Source of the DNA: an uncultured Alistipes sp.
GTDB lineage: Bacteria > Bacteroidota > Bacteroidia > Bacteroidales > Rikenellaceae
NCBI GenBank assembly: GCA_900546065.1
Contig: URBK01000025.1
Coordinates: 1 to 32,985, forward strand
Direction of reading: 5' to 3'
Length of the DNA stretch: 32,985 bases
The translations under genes and the position numbers were made by a program. Shown one piece after another: positions 24,542 through 32,985 of the stretch. A model generated the notes under the pieces. It made no database searches, was not told the DNA's origin, and saw only the letters and a list, made by a program, of their open reading frames with translations. The stretch's first letter is position 1; each line of letters starts with the position of its first letter.

Positions 24542-25612
24542 TTATGCCATGAATATCTTTAGCAGCAGCTCGCGCAGCAACTCGCCGTCGTCGGCGCCGC
24601 CCGTGTCGATGCCCTTGCTCTTGGCGTCATACTCGCGCAACAGGCCGAGAATGTTGAATACGCGGCGGTTGTTCCAGCGTGCGGCCGCCTGCTTGACCTC
24701 CTTGACGGCGTAGAGGTTGCTCTTCTTGAGCGAACGCATGAGCGACATGTCGTCGGGAAAGGGCATGCCCTTATGGCGCGAGAGCCACCCGAGATAATTC
24801 ACCACGAAGATGTCGCGGAAGAGGTTGAAGAGTGCCGTGATGGTCAATAGCAGCGGGTTGTCCTTCGTGTTACGGGCGAAGTGGTCGGCTATGCGCATGG
24901 CCCGCTCGACCTGCTGCGCGGCCACGGCGTTGCACAGCTCGAAGTTGTTGTAATCCTTCGATATGCCGACATACTGTTCTATGATGGCGTCGGTTACGGA
25001 ACGAGTGCCTTCGGGCAGCGCCAGCAGCAGTTTGTCCACCTCGTTCGAGATCTTCGATATGTCGCATCCGAGCTGGTCGGTGAGCATCTGCACCGCCTTG
25101 GCATCGATCTTTAGTCCGCGCGAGGCTATGAACGATGTGAGCCACGGCCCGATCTCGTAGTCGCGCGGCCGTACCGATTCGAATACCACGCCTGCGGCGG
25201 CGCACTGCTTGTAGAAGGCCGAGCGGCGGTCGACGCTGCGATCCTTGTGGCAGACGACGAGTATGGTCGAGGGCTGAGGTTTGGAGGTGTAGAGCGAGAG
25301 TTTCTCGATGTTGCGCAGCTGCTGCGCCTCGCGTACGATGATCACCTCGTGCGAGCCCATCATCGGCATCTGGCGGCAGAGGTTTACCACCTGTGCCGCG
25401 TCGGTATCCTTGCCGTAGACGGTGATCTGGTTGAACGACTGCTCGGCGGGTGTGAGTATGGTCGAGGCCAGAGCATCGCACAAGGAGTCGATGAAGTAGC
25501 CCTCCTCGCCCATAAGCAGATATATCGGGGCGAAGCGGCGGGCGGCTATCTCCTTGCGCAGACGTTCGTACTCGGCGACGCTCTCCTTGAATCTGACAGC
25601 GGTCTTGGCCAT
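24542..25612 (-). CDS. holA: DNA polymerase III subunit delta
   Basis: 356 residues, normal length. HolA is the clamp-loader wrench that opens the sliding clamp. The N-terminal region shows FAPIYLLMGEEGYFIDSLCDAL, a degenerate nucleotide-binding fold, followed by VIIVREAQQLRNIEKLSLY, PSTILVVCHKDRSVDRRSAFY, the middle DISKISNEVDKLLLALPEG, and the C-terminal collar (NPLLLTITALFNLFRDIFV, RRVFNILGLLREYDAKSKG). It starts 3 nt after tilS ends, so the two are probably cotranscribed. Confidence 0.94.
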   Translation of the reverse strand: MAKTAVRFKESVAEYERLRKEIAARRFAPIYLLMGEEGYFIDSLCDALASTILTPAEQSFNQITVYGKDTDAAQVVNLCRQMPMMGSHEVIIVREAQQLRNIEKLSLYTSKPQPSTILVVCHKDRSVDRRSAFYKQCAAAGVVFESVRPRDYEIGPWLTSFIASRGLKIDAKAVQMLTDQLGCDISKISNEVDKLLLALPEGTRSVTDAIIEQYVGISKDYNNFELCNAVAAQQVERAMRIADHFARNTKDNPLLLTITALFNLFRDIFVVNYLGWLSRHKGMPFPDDMSLMRSLKKSNLYAVKEVKQAAARWNNRRVFNILGLLREYDAKSKGIDTGGADDGELLRELLLKIFMA

Positions 25613-25615
25613 GGG

Positions 25616-26956
25616 CTATATGATTTCTCGCGTTATGCGGAGCACACGCTCCGTGGAGTCGGTGATACGGAAGGCGTCGTCGATGCGTCGTCCCACGAGC
25701 CATGCTATGCGGCCGCCCGAGATGAGTACGAACTGACGTTGTTTTTCGGGCAGTGGCACCTTGCGGTCGATCAGATAGTCGCTCACCTTCTTGCGGCCGT
25801 CCATGCCGAAGGGGGTGAAGGCGTCGCCGTCGTGCCAGCGGCGCAGCGTCAACGGGTACTCCACCTTGTCGGCATCCATCAGCGCGATATTCTCGGGGGC
25901 GGAGTATGTGGCCAGACTGTCCACATCGCACACATCGAAGTAGAGGGCCGAGTTGCCGCAGTAGGCGCGATGCTGACCCTTCTCGACGGTCACTTCGCAC
26001 GGGTCTCCCTCGTCGATGGGGGCTACGACTACGGTGCCGCGGTCGACTACGGCCGTATAGTTGCGCGAATAGAAGCGCTTGCCCGAACTGCCGCTGTCGA
26101 GGGCGCGGCAGAGGGTGTCGACCGTATCTCCACGGAATCCGTAGTGGGTGTTGAGTATCTCGTAGATGACAAATTCGCGGGTGCTCTGCTCGCCGATGCG
26201 GTCGACATGAAGCGTATATACGCCCGATGACTCGGTTACGACCGTGCGGAATATGTTGTCGATGGCCGCGTCGATGAAGCGCTGGGCATCTTCCAGCCGG
26301 TCGATGTTGCGGCGCATGATGAAGGTGAAGCGCGGGTTGATCTCGCGTATGCGGGGTATGAGTCCCAGACGTATCTTGTTACGCAGATATTTTGTCGAGC
26401 GGTTCGACGAGTCCTCGCGGAAGGGAATGTGTTTCTGGAGGGCGAACTCGGTGATCTCGCGGCGTGTGGCGAACATCAGAGGCCGCACGACGTGCCCCAC
26501 CTGATTGCTTATACCCGTCAGGCCGCGCAGTCCCGTGCCGCGCAGCAGATTGATGAAGAAGGTCTCGATCGAGTCGTCGATATGGTGGGCGATGGCTATG
26601 ACCGTGTATCCGTATTCCCTGCACAGATCGTGGAACCATGCATATCGCAGCCGCCGTGCCGCCATCTCCATCGACTCGCCCGTGCGCTCCATCTCGCCTA
26701 CGGTGTCGAAACGTTTGTTGTAGCATACGATGCCGTACTTGCGGGCCGTCTCGAGTACCATCGTTTCGTCCTCGTCACTCTCCTGCCCGCGCAGCTGGAA
26801 GTTGCAGTGGGCCACACCCACGTTGTAGCCGCAGTTGAAGCAGAGCGTCATGAGCACCATCGAATCGACGCCGCCCGATACCGTGAGCAGTATCTTGTCC
26901 TCACGAGTGAAGAGCTCGTTGTCGCGTACGTATGCCTGAAATCTCTCGGTGAGCAT
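25616..26956 (-). CDS. tilS: tRNA(Ile)-lysidine synthase
   Basis: 446 residues from MLTERFQAYV. TilS lysinylates C34 of tRNA-Ile2 so that it reads AUA; it is essential. The PP-loop ATP motif SGGVDS lies at about residues 27-32, followed by GVAHCNFQLRGQESDEDE, and AHHIDDSIETFFINLLRGTGLRGLTG. The C-terminal domain has RRWHDGDAFTPFGMDGRKKVSDYLIDRKVPL, also typical. I take 26956 as the start because the alternative at 26998 adds 14 polar residues not usual in the family, although GGAAT before that ATG could act as a ribosome-binding site. Confidence 0.95.
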   Translation of the reverse strand: MLTERFQAYVRDNELFTREDKILLTVSGGVDSMVLMTLCFNCGYNVGVAHCNFQLRGQESDEDETMVLETARKYGIVCYNKRFDTVGEMERTGESMEMAARRLRYAWFHDLCREYGYTVIAIAHHIDDSIETFFINLLRGTGLRGLTGISNQVGHVVRPLMFATRREITEFALQKHIPFREDSSNRSTKYLRNKIRLGLIPRIREINPRFTFIMRRNIDRLEDAQRFIDAAIDNIFRTVVTESSGVYTLHVDRIGEQSTREFVIYEILNTHYGFRGDTVDTLCRALDSGSSGKRFYSRNYTAVVDRGTVVVAPIDEGDPCEVTVEKGQHRAYCGNSALYFDVCDVDSLATYSAPENIALMDADKVEYPLTLRRWHDGDAFTPFGMDGRKKVSDYLIDRKVPLPEKQRQFVLISGGRIAWLVGRRIDDAFRITDSTERVLRITREII

Positions 26957-27097
26957 ATCCTTGTTATTGTTGTCTGCGCTTATAGTCTCTCTTATCATAT
27001 TCCATCGTGGCTCACAGCCCTATTCCCATAATATGCTTTTATGTATCTCTTGTGGAATCCTTTGCTTCGGCCGGCCTAAACCGTCTTTTTGTTCTTG

Positions 27098-28108
27098 TTA
27101 TAAAATATTCACTTCGGGCTCGATCTTCACGCCGAAGCGGTCGAAGACCTTGTCCTGAACATACCGTGCCAGCGCGATGACCTCATCACCTGTGGCGCCG
27201 CCGAAATTCACCAGCACGAGAGCCTGACGTTCATGTACGCCCACACGCCCCATACGGAAGCCCTTCAGCCCTGCACGGTCGATAAGCCATCCGGCGGCCA
27301 GCTTGCACATGCCGTGCGCCGAAACCGGATATACGGGACATGCGGGGTCTTCCTCCCGCAGACGCTCTGCCGTGGCATTGTCGACAACGGGATTCTTGAA
27401 GAAACTGCCGGCATTGCCAAGAGTGTCGGGGTCGGGCAGTTTGCTGCGGCGTATGGCGCAGACGGCATCACGTATGTTTGCGATTGAGGCGCCGCCCCGG
27501 GCCTCGACCTGAGCCTTCAGATCGCCGTATGCGAGGTTGGGGGCAGGGTGTTTGCCAAGGCGCAATTCCACGGCCGTGATGACGGTGCGGCCGCGCAGCT
27601 CGTGCTTGAAGATGCTGTCGCGGTATGCGAAGCGGCAGTCGGCCTTCTCCAGAGTCACATGCTCGCGTCGCAGCGTGTCGTATAGGTGGACGCGGTATAT
27701 GATTCCGGCGGCCTCGGCGCCGTATGCACCTATATTCTGCACGGGAGAGGCTCCCACGGACCCCGGTATGAGCGAGAGGTTCTCGGCACCCCAGAGACCG
27801 CGTTCGACACACCATGCGACCATGCGGTCCCAGTCGGTGGCGGCCTCGGCACGCAGCGTGACCGTATCGGCATCCTCGCCGATGACGGTTATGCCCGTAG
27901 CGGCTGGCTTTATGAGCGTTCCCTCAAAGCGGCGGGTGAATAATATGTTGTTGCCTCCGCCCAGAACGTACCAACGTTCGGGCCGCCCCTGACCGAATAT
28001 CAGGTCGAGATCCTCCTTGCGGTCGAACTCGATGAGCCGCTCGGCCCGCTCCTCGACATGGAAACTGTTGCGCTGCCGCAGCGGCGCGTCGGCTGTTTCA
28101 CGTATCAT
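27098..28108 (-). CDS. murB: UDP-N-acetylenolpyruvoylglucosamine reductase
   Basis: 336 residues, the E. coli-like (type I) length. MurB reduces the enolpyruvyl group to form UDP-MurNAc, using FAD and NADPH. Diagnostic parts: NSFHVEERAERLIEF, WYVLGGGNNILFT (FAD binding), IPGSVGASPVQNIGAYGAE, CRFAYRDSIFKHE, and the catalytic serine region GNAGSFFKNPV. The end EPEVNIL holds the conserved Glu. GGAG precedes the ATG at a good distance. It lies 16 nt downstream of the protease gene, so the two share a transcript. Confidence 0.96.
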   Translation of the reverse strand: MIRETADAPLRQRNSFHVEERAERLIEFDRKEDLDLIFGQGRPERWYVLGGGNNILFTRRFEGTLIKPAATGITVIGEDADTVTLRAEAATDWDRMVAWCVERGLWGAENLSLIPGSVGASPVQNIGAYGAEAAGIIYRVHLYDTLRREHVTLEKADCRFAYRDSIFKHELRGRTVITAVELRLGKHPAPNLAYGDLKAQVEARGGASIANIRDAVCAIRRSKLPDPDTLGNAGSFFKNPVVDNATAERLREEDPACPVYPVSAHGMCKLAAGWLIDRAGLKGFRMGRVGVHERQALVLVNFGGATGDEVIALARYVQDKVFDRFGVKIEPEVNIL

Positions 28109-28124
28109 CTCCTATATATATACT

Positions 28125-31100
28125 TTACTTCTTCTGGTCAATCTGCCGCAGCAGTTCCTTTACGGCCGTCTCCAGCTGCTCGTCACGGCCTTCGGCGATT
28201 GTCTCGGGCGTGTTTGCGACCTTGATGTCGGGTTCGAGCTGTTTGTTCTCAAGATACGAGCCATCCTCGAGACGGTAGCCGATGATCGGGATGCCGAATA
28301 CGAGAGTCGGATCCTGCAGACGCTCCCACGAGACGCTCGTCATGGTGCCCGGCACGGGCATGCCGACAACCTTGCCTATACCCTGATGCTGATATACCCA
28401 CGGCGTGCCGTGTGCGTTCGAGTAGTTGGCCTCGCACGTTATCATGATCGAGGGCTTGTTCCAGCGGCGGCTCGGCATGTCGCACGCCTCCTTGCCGCGT
28501 ATGACCTGCGTGAGGTATTTCTTGCCGCTGAATAGCACCTCCACATCCTCATGCAGGCGGCCGCCGCCGTTGAAGCGGGTGTCGATGACGATGCCGTCGC
28601 ACTGGTTGTAGCGTCCGAGTATCTCGGCATAGACGGTGCGGAAGCTCTCGTCACCCATCGACTGTATGTGGACATATCCCAGACGGCCGCCCGAGAGACG
28701 CTCCACATCGGCGGCGCGCTGTTTCACCCAGCGTTTGTAGAGCAGCTGCGAGAGCTGCGACTGAGATATTGGCTCGACGGTCTCGTCCCAGCGCGTGCCG
28801 TCCGAGGGGCGGTATATCGATACAAGCGTCCGGCGTCCGGCGCGGCGGTTCAGCAGAGGGAAGTAATCCTCGCCCGCCTTGATCGGCCGGGCGTCGATCT
28901 TCTCGACGATGTCGCCCGCCTGCACTTTTGACGACGCACGGTCGAAGGGGCCCTGTGCCACGACTTCGGCTATGAGCAGGCCGTCACCCTCGTGCCTCAT
29001 GTCGAATATGAGTCCGAGGTCGGCCGTCACGTCGCCGCTGGCATCCGAGGGGCGCGAGTAGCGGCATCCCGTATGCGATACATTCAGCTCGCCGAGCCAT
29101 TCGCTGGCCATCTCGGCGAAGTCGTAGTTGTTGTCTATGTCGGGCAGGAAGCGGCGGTAGTTGTCGCGCAGTGCCTCCCAGTCCACGCCGTGCATATCTT
29201 CCGTATAGAAGCGGCGTTTCTCCTGACGGTATATGCGGTCGAACATGTATTCGCGTTCGGCGCGGGCGTCGAGCAGCATCTCGCTCGAGGCCGAGATGTT
29301 GTCGCCCGAGCCGCTGCCGCCCTTGAAGCGCAGCATGCGCCCGCCGAGCAGGAACATGTTCTCCATCTTGTCGTCCCAGACGAGCGCGCCGCTGCCGCTG
29401 CCCTTGCGCATGATGCGGTTGCTGCCGCGGTCGCGCAGATCCATCTGCCAGAGGTCGTATCCGCCCTCGTAGGCGCACAGGTAGTAGAGCGTCTGCCCCT
29501 TCTTGTCGAGCGTGAAACCGCTCAGCGACGACGAGGCGGGCGTCAGACGCACCGTGCGATCCTCGATGTTCTCGAGCTCGATTACTATCGGCTCGGGCTG
29601 CTTTGCGGCGGTGTCGCCATCCTTTTTCTCGCCGTCGGCGCTCTTGTCTTTGTTATCCTTGTTGTCGGTCTCGGATCTCTTCTTGTCGCCCTCGGCGCGT
29701 TTCCGTGCCTCGTCGTAGAGTTCGTACTCCTCCTTGTCCATACGGAATATCTCGTATGACTTGCGGTTGAGGAATATGATCATCACGTCCGACAGCGAGC
29801 CCCATGATGCGTGGCTGCGCATGCCGTAGCGGTCCGACTCGAAGAGAATGGCATTGCCGTCCAGAACCCATTGCGGCGACGAGTCGAAATAACCCGTATT
29901 TGTGAGGTTCGTGATCTCACCGCCATCGGCACTGACGAGTCCTATGTCGGAATAGGGGTCGTGGCGGTTGCCTATGTAGTTTATGGCGAACCAACGTCCG
30001 TCGGGCGACCATGCGTAGTCGATATTGCCGTCGGTGGAGTATTGGCAGCTGCCGTCGGTGACCTGATGCACCTTGCCCGTGGCCAGATCCTTGACCATCA
30101 GTCGGCTGCGGTCCTCGAAGTAGGCCACGCGCTTGCCGTCGGGCGAATATTTCGGACATGTGCGCTCGATGCCGTCGTCCTTGAACAGGGGCTCTTCGTC
30201 GATGAGCGTGGCGTTGGGGAAGTTGGGATCCTCGTCGCGGGCTATCCTTGCCGTGTAGATGCGCCAGTAGCCGTCACGCTCCGATGCGTAGACCATCGAG
30301 CGGTTGTCGGGGGCGAAGTCGGGATCGGCCTCCGACTGCGGTGTCGAGGTGATCTGTTTTGTGGTGGTATAGTCTACCGAGGTGACGAAGATGTCGCCGC
30401 GCGAGACGAAAGCCACCTGCTTGCCGTCGGGCGAGACGGTGAGGTCGCGTCCTCCCGTGACGCTCAGACGCGAGGTCTTGTCTGTCGGTTCGGCCGAGAC
30501 GATCTCGACATTGAGCTGTTGCGGGCGCCCGCCCGCTGCCTGCGTATATATCTGTCCGTTGTATCCGTAGCATAGGGTGCCGTTGTCGGCCACCGAGAGG
30601 AATCGCACGGGATGTGTCTTGAAGTCGGTCACCTGCTTTGCGGCCGCGGGGTCGTCGGCGGGGAATGACCATACGTTGAATGTGCCGCCGCGCTCGCTCA
30701 GGAAATATACCGTGCGGCCGCCGTCGGCAAGACGCGGGTTGCGGTCCTCGCCGTCACGTGCCGTGAGGTTCGTGTGGCGTCCCGTCGAGGCGTCGTAACG
30801 CCAGATGTCGCGCGTGATGGATGACGTGTGGTGTTTGCGCCAGATGTTCTCGCCGCCCTTGCGGTCCTGATAGAGGAACGACTCGCCGTCCGGCGCGAAC
30901 GTTATGGCCTCGGCGGGTGTGGGGAGCACCTGCACGGGACGGCCGCCCGTTACGGAAACGGAATACAGCTCGGTCATCGACCCCGTGGGGAAGAGGGCGC
31001 TCGAGGCGGGATCCCAGATGTGGGCGCCATAGTATATCTGTTTCCCGTCGGGAGTGAAGGCGTATGGCTCCTCGGCTGCCGAATGGGTCGTAAGGCGTCG

Positions 31101-31394
31101 GGGCTGTCCTCCCTCGGCCGCGATGAGGAATATGTCGAAATTGCCGTAGCGGTCCCCCGCGTATGCTATCTGCCGCGAGTCGGGCGACCAGACTGGAGCG
31201 TAGTTGTATCCGCTCTCGGCCGTGAGTCGTCGGGCCGTGCCGCCGGCGGCGTCGACAACATATATGTCGCCCTTATAGGAGAAGGCAACGGTGCGGCCGT
31301 CAGGCGAGATGGCGGGGTAGCGCATCCATAGGGGAGAGGCCTCGCTGAGAGCGGCCGTGAGGAGCGCGGCAAGGGTGAAAAGTAGTTTTTTCAT
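28125..31394 (-). CDS. Tricorn-like protease with beta propeller, PDZ and S41 domains
   Basis: 1089 residues starting at MKKLLFTLAALLTAALSEAS, a Sec signal peptide; the ATG at 31454 would bury the signal and overlap the promoter. Residues of about 25-560 are TolB/WD40-like propeller repeats (YPAISPDGRTVAFSYKGDIY, APVWSPDSRQIAYAGDRYGN and so on). A low-complexity charged linker (EARKRAEGDKKRSE...) is near 600-640. A PDZ domain (EGDGLLIAEVVAQGPFDRASSKVQAGDIVEKID) precedes an S41 peptidase core with RFNGGGRLHEDVE and CEANYSNAHGTPW, where the nucleophile Ser should lie. It degrades peptides in the periplasm; the substrate is unknown. Confidence 0.93.
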   Translation of the reverse strand: MKKLLFTLAALLTAALSEASPLWMRYPAISPDGRTVAFSYKGDIYVVDAAGGTARRLTAESGYNYAPVWSPDSRQIAYAGDRYGNFDIFLIAAEGGQPRRLTTHSAAEEPYAFTPDGKQIYYGAHIWDPASSALFPTGSMTELYSVSVTGGRPVQVLPTPAEAITFAPDGESFLYQDRKGGENIWRKHHTSSITRDIWRYDASTGRHTNLTARDGEDRNPRLADGGRTVYFLSERGGTFNVWSFPADDPAAAKQVTDFKTHPVRFLSVADNGTLCYGYNGQIYTQAAGGRPQQLNVEIVSAEPTDKTSRLSVTGGRDLTVSPDGKQVAFVSRGDIFVTSVDYTTTKQITSTPQSEADPDFAPDNRSMVYASERDGYWRIYTARIARDEDPNFPNATLIDEEPLFKDDGIERTCPKYSPDGKRVAYFEDRSRLMVKDLATGKVHQVTDGSCQYSTDGNIDYAWSPDGRWFAINYIGNRHDPYSDIGLVSADGGEITNLTNTGYFDSSPQWVLDGNAILFESDRYGMRSHASWGSLSDVMIIFLNRKSYEIFRMDKEEYELYDEARKRAEGDKKRSETDNKDNKDKSADGEKKDGDTAAKQPEPIVIELENIEDRTVRLTPASSSLSGFTLDKKGQTLYYLCAYEGGYDLWQMDLRDRGSNRIMRKGSGSGALVWDDKMENMFLLGGRMLRFKGGSGSGDNISASSEMLLDARAEREYMFDRIYRQEKRRFYTEDMHGVDWEALRDNYRRFLPDIDNNYDFAEMASEWLGELNVSHTGCRYSRPSDASGDVTADLGLIFDMRHEGDGLLIAEVVAQGPFDRASSKVQAGDIVEKIDARPIKAGEDYFPLLNRRAGRRTLVSIYRPSDGTRWDETVEPISQSQLSQLLYKRWVKQRAADVERLSGGRLGYVHIQSMGDESFRTVYAEILGRYNQCDGIVIDTRFNGGGRLHEDVEVLFSGKKYLTQVIRGKEACDMPSRRWNKPSIMITCEANYSNAHGTPWVYQHQGIGKVVGMPVPGTMTSVSWERLQDPTLVFGIPIIGYRLEDGSYLENKQLEPDIKVANTPETIAEGRDEQLETAVKELLRQIDQKK

Positions 31395-31451
31395 GAGCCG
31401 AATGACTTTGCTGATTTTCGGGAGGCGGTGTATAAATATCCGCATTTTCGA

Positions 31452-31459
31452 CAAAGTTA
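31452..31459 (-). promoter_or_regulatory. -7 box of the protease-murB transcript
   Basis: TAACTTTG on the minus strand matches TAnnTTTG exactly and gives a leader of about 50 nt before the ATG at 31394. The region upstream overlaps the divergent promoter of the DUF4301 gene. Confidence 0.6.
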
Positions 31460-31471
31460 GAAATATTTTCG

Positions 31472-31479
31472 TAATTTTG
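31472..31479 (+). promoter_or_regulatory. -7 box of the DUF4301 gene
   Basis: TAATTTTG matches TAnnTTTG, with TTCG (31447-31450) 21 nt upstream standing in for TTTG. RNA would start about 29 nt before the ATG. Confidence 0.55.
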
Positions 31480-31514
31480 AACAGTTTTTGATTTGACAGA
31501 TTAACCAGACAGAT

Positions 31515-32960
31515 ATGAGTATGTTCAGCAAGGAAGACTTATTGCAGATCGAGAAGCACGGCCTTACGTTGCAGGCCGTGGAGCGTCAGATAGAGAATTT
31601 CCGCAACGGGTTCCCCTATCTGAAGATCGTGCGCGCGGCCTCGGCCGGCGACGGCGTGAGGGTGCTCGACGAGGATGAGACGCAGCGTGCCGTAGCGCGT
31701 TACGAGACGGCCGCGGAAGGTCTGCGTGTCGTGAAGTTCGTGCCGGCATCGGGTGCCGCCACGCGTATGTTCAAGGAGTTGTTCGAGTTCGTCAACGAGG
31801 GACGTCGCGGCAAGGGCGTGGAGACGGTGTTGGAGAATCTTCCCCGTTTTGCCTTCTGGGACGAGCTGCAGGAGGTGCTGCCCAAAGGCGCCGACGAGCG
31901 CGAAATCATCGCTACGATCATCGACACGGGTCTGGCATACGGGCACAAGCCTAAAGGTCTGGTCACCTTCCACGCCTATGCCGACGGCAACCGCAAGGCC
32001 GTCGAGGAGCATCTGGTCGAGGGTGCGATGTATGCCCGCACGGGGGACGACGTACACATACATTTCACCGTTTCGCCCGAACACATGGGCGGGTTCTGGG
32101 ATGTGCTGGGGGCAACGCAGCCATATTACGAGGAGCGTTTCGGCGTCAAGTATGACGTCTCGTTCTCGGTGCAGAAACCCTCGACCGACACCATAGCCGT
32201 CAATCCCGACAATACGCCGTTCCGTACCGATAAGGGCGAGCTGCTGTTCCGTCCCGCGGGCCACGGCGCGTTGATCGAGAATCTGAACGACATCGACGCC
32301 GACATAATCTTCGTCAAGAATATCGATAACGTAACCACCGATGCACGCCGCGGCGATACGGTGAAGTACAAGAAGGCGCTGGCCGGTGTTCTGCTCATGC
32401 TGCAGGCGCAGGCGTTCGATTACCTTCAGGCGCTGGAGGTGGGCGGGGCCGATCTGAACCCCATCGTGGATTTCATCGAGCGGCGTCTGTGTGTCAAGCT
32501 GCCCGAAAACTACGATTCGGCGATGCTCAAACGCATTCTGGACCGTCCGATGCGTGTGTGCGGCATGGTGCGCAACGAGGGCGAGCCGGGCGGCGGACCC
32601 TTCTGGGCCGTGGGCCGCGACGGAATAGAGTCGCTGCAGATAGCCGAGCCGAGCCAGATCGCACCCGGGGAGCGCGATGTGATGCGTACGGCGACATATT
32701 TCAATCCCGTGGATATCGTGTGCGGCGTGCGTAACTCGCGCGGCGTGAAGTTCGACCTGACGCAATATACCGACCCCGCGACGGGATTCATCTCGTCGAA
32801 GTCGAGCTTCGGCCGCGAGTTGAGGGCGCAGGAGCTGCCCGGACTCTGGAACGGCGCCATGTCGGACTGGAATACGGTCTTCGTGGAGGTACCCGTGACG
32901 ACGTTCTCTCCCGTGAAGGTCGTTACCGACCTGCTGCGTCCGGAGCATCAGCCGGAATAA
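31515..32960 (+). CDS. DUF4301 family protein
   Basis: 481 residues, complete. The start MSMFSKEDLLQIEKHG and the blocks KFVPASGAATRMFKELFEF, HFTVSPEHMGGFWDVL, RPAGHGALIENLNDIDADIIFVKNIDN, and GMVRNEGEPGGGPFWAVGRDG are those of the DUF4301 family, restricted largely to Bacteroidota. PASGAATRMFK and PAGHGALIENLN resemble sugar-nucleotidyltransferase motifs, so a nucleotide-sugar role is a fair guess but unproven. An alternative ATG lies two codons downstream. It is divergent from the tricorn-like protease and closes the window. Confidence 0.88.
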   Translation: MSMFSKEDLLQIEKHGLTLQAVERQIENFRNGFPYLKIVRAASAGDGVRVLDEDETQRAVARYETAAEGLRVVKFVPASGAATRMFKELFEFVNEGRRGKGVETVLENLPRFAFWDELQEVLPKGADEREIIATIIDTGLAYGHKPKGLVTFHAYADGNRKAVEEHLVEGAMYARTGDDVHIHFTVSPEHMGGFWDVLGATQPYYEERFGVKYDVSFSVQKPSTDTIAVNPDNTPFRTDKGELLFRPAGHGALIENLNDIDADIIFVKNIDNVTTDARRGDTVKYKKALAGVLLMLQAQAFDYLQALEVGGADLNPIVDFIERRLCVKLPENYDSAMLKRILDRPMRVCGMVRNEGEPGGGPFWAVGRDGIESLQIAEPSQIAPGERDVMRTATYFNPVDIVCGVRNSRGVKFDLTQYTDPATGFISSKSSFGRELRAQELPGLWNGAMSDWNTVFVEVPVTTFSPVKVVTDLLRPEHQPE

Positions 32961-32985
32961 CGTATCGGGAATAAAATTCGGCGGG

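Noticed and set aside
26956..28108. tilS (alternative start at 26998) and murB both beginning MIRET
   Set aside because: Short coincidence; the tilS alignment favours the later start and nothing else is shared.
1..32985. tRNA, rRNA and CRISPR arrays
   Set aside because: No cloverleaf, rRNA-like segment or regularly spaced repeat array was found on reading both strands.

Overview
The window joins two stretches of very different character. Positions 1 to about 12,200 are visibly poorer in G+C and hold the kind of genes found on Bacteroides mobilizable or conjugative elements: a MobV-type relaxase, an element SSB, an LPD11 protein and many small hypothetical genes. Positions 12,317 to the end are G+C-rich and hold ordinary Bacteroidales housekeeping genes (gcvT, ruvC, lpxD, coaD, holA, tilS, murB), a DUF4301 gene, DUF4369-TlpA lipoproteins and a tricorn-like protease. 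The high G+C with Bacteroidales-specific families suggests Alistipes or a relative (inference). TAnnTTTG -7 boxes with TTTG or TTG about 19-21 nt upstream, the Bacteroidota sigma signature, occur in both halves.

Left, mobile part. After a histone H1-like gene and a strong terminator, a leftward block runs from 6836 to 345: lipoprotein, two small hypothetical proteins, a membrane protein, a winged-helix protein, a hairpin-rich candidate oriT, the relaxase, and an OmpA-type outer-membrane protein. A serine-recombinase-like protein that has lost its catalytic residues is transcribed the other way from a near-consensus promoter. Next come leftward genes for an LPD11 protein, a conserved hypothetical and SSB, a gene-free stretch of about 785 bp that may encode an RNA, and five tightly packed small genes. 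A gene-free 746 bp stretch rich in repeats (11,571-12,316) separates this from the chromosome and probably contains or borders the element end. No integrase, tRNA or conjugation (tra) gene is in the window, so the element is incomplete here and the left boundary is not seen.

Right, chromosomal part. A large rightward M16 zinc peptidase is followed by a long leftward series: tricorn-like protease, murB, tilS, holA, a class-IV aminotransferase homologue without its PLP lysine, coaD, lpxD, three consecutive TlpA/DUF4369 thioredoxin-fold proteins, ruvC, a GNAT-like protein and gcvT. A DUF4301 gene diverges from the protease at the right edge from overlapping promoters.

The points most worth a second look are the catalytically degenerate recombinase, the lysine-less aminotransferase homologue, the hairpin cluster beside the relaxase, the candidate structured RNA downstream of a promoter at 9599, the repeat-rich junction with an outward promoter, and a perfect palindrome over the coaD promoter. 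No complete new system can be demonstrated from the sequence alone.
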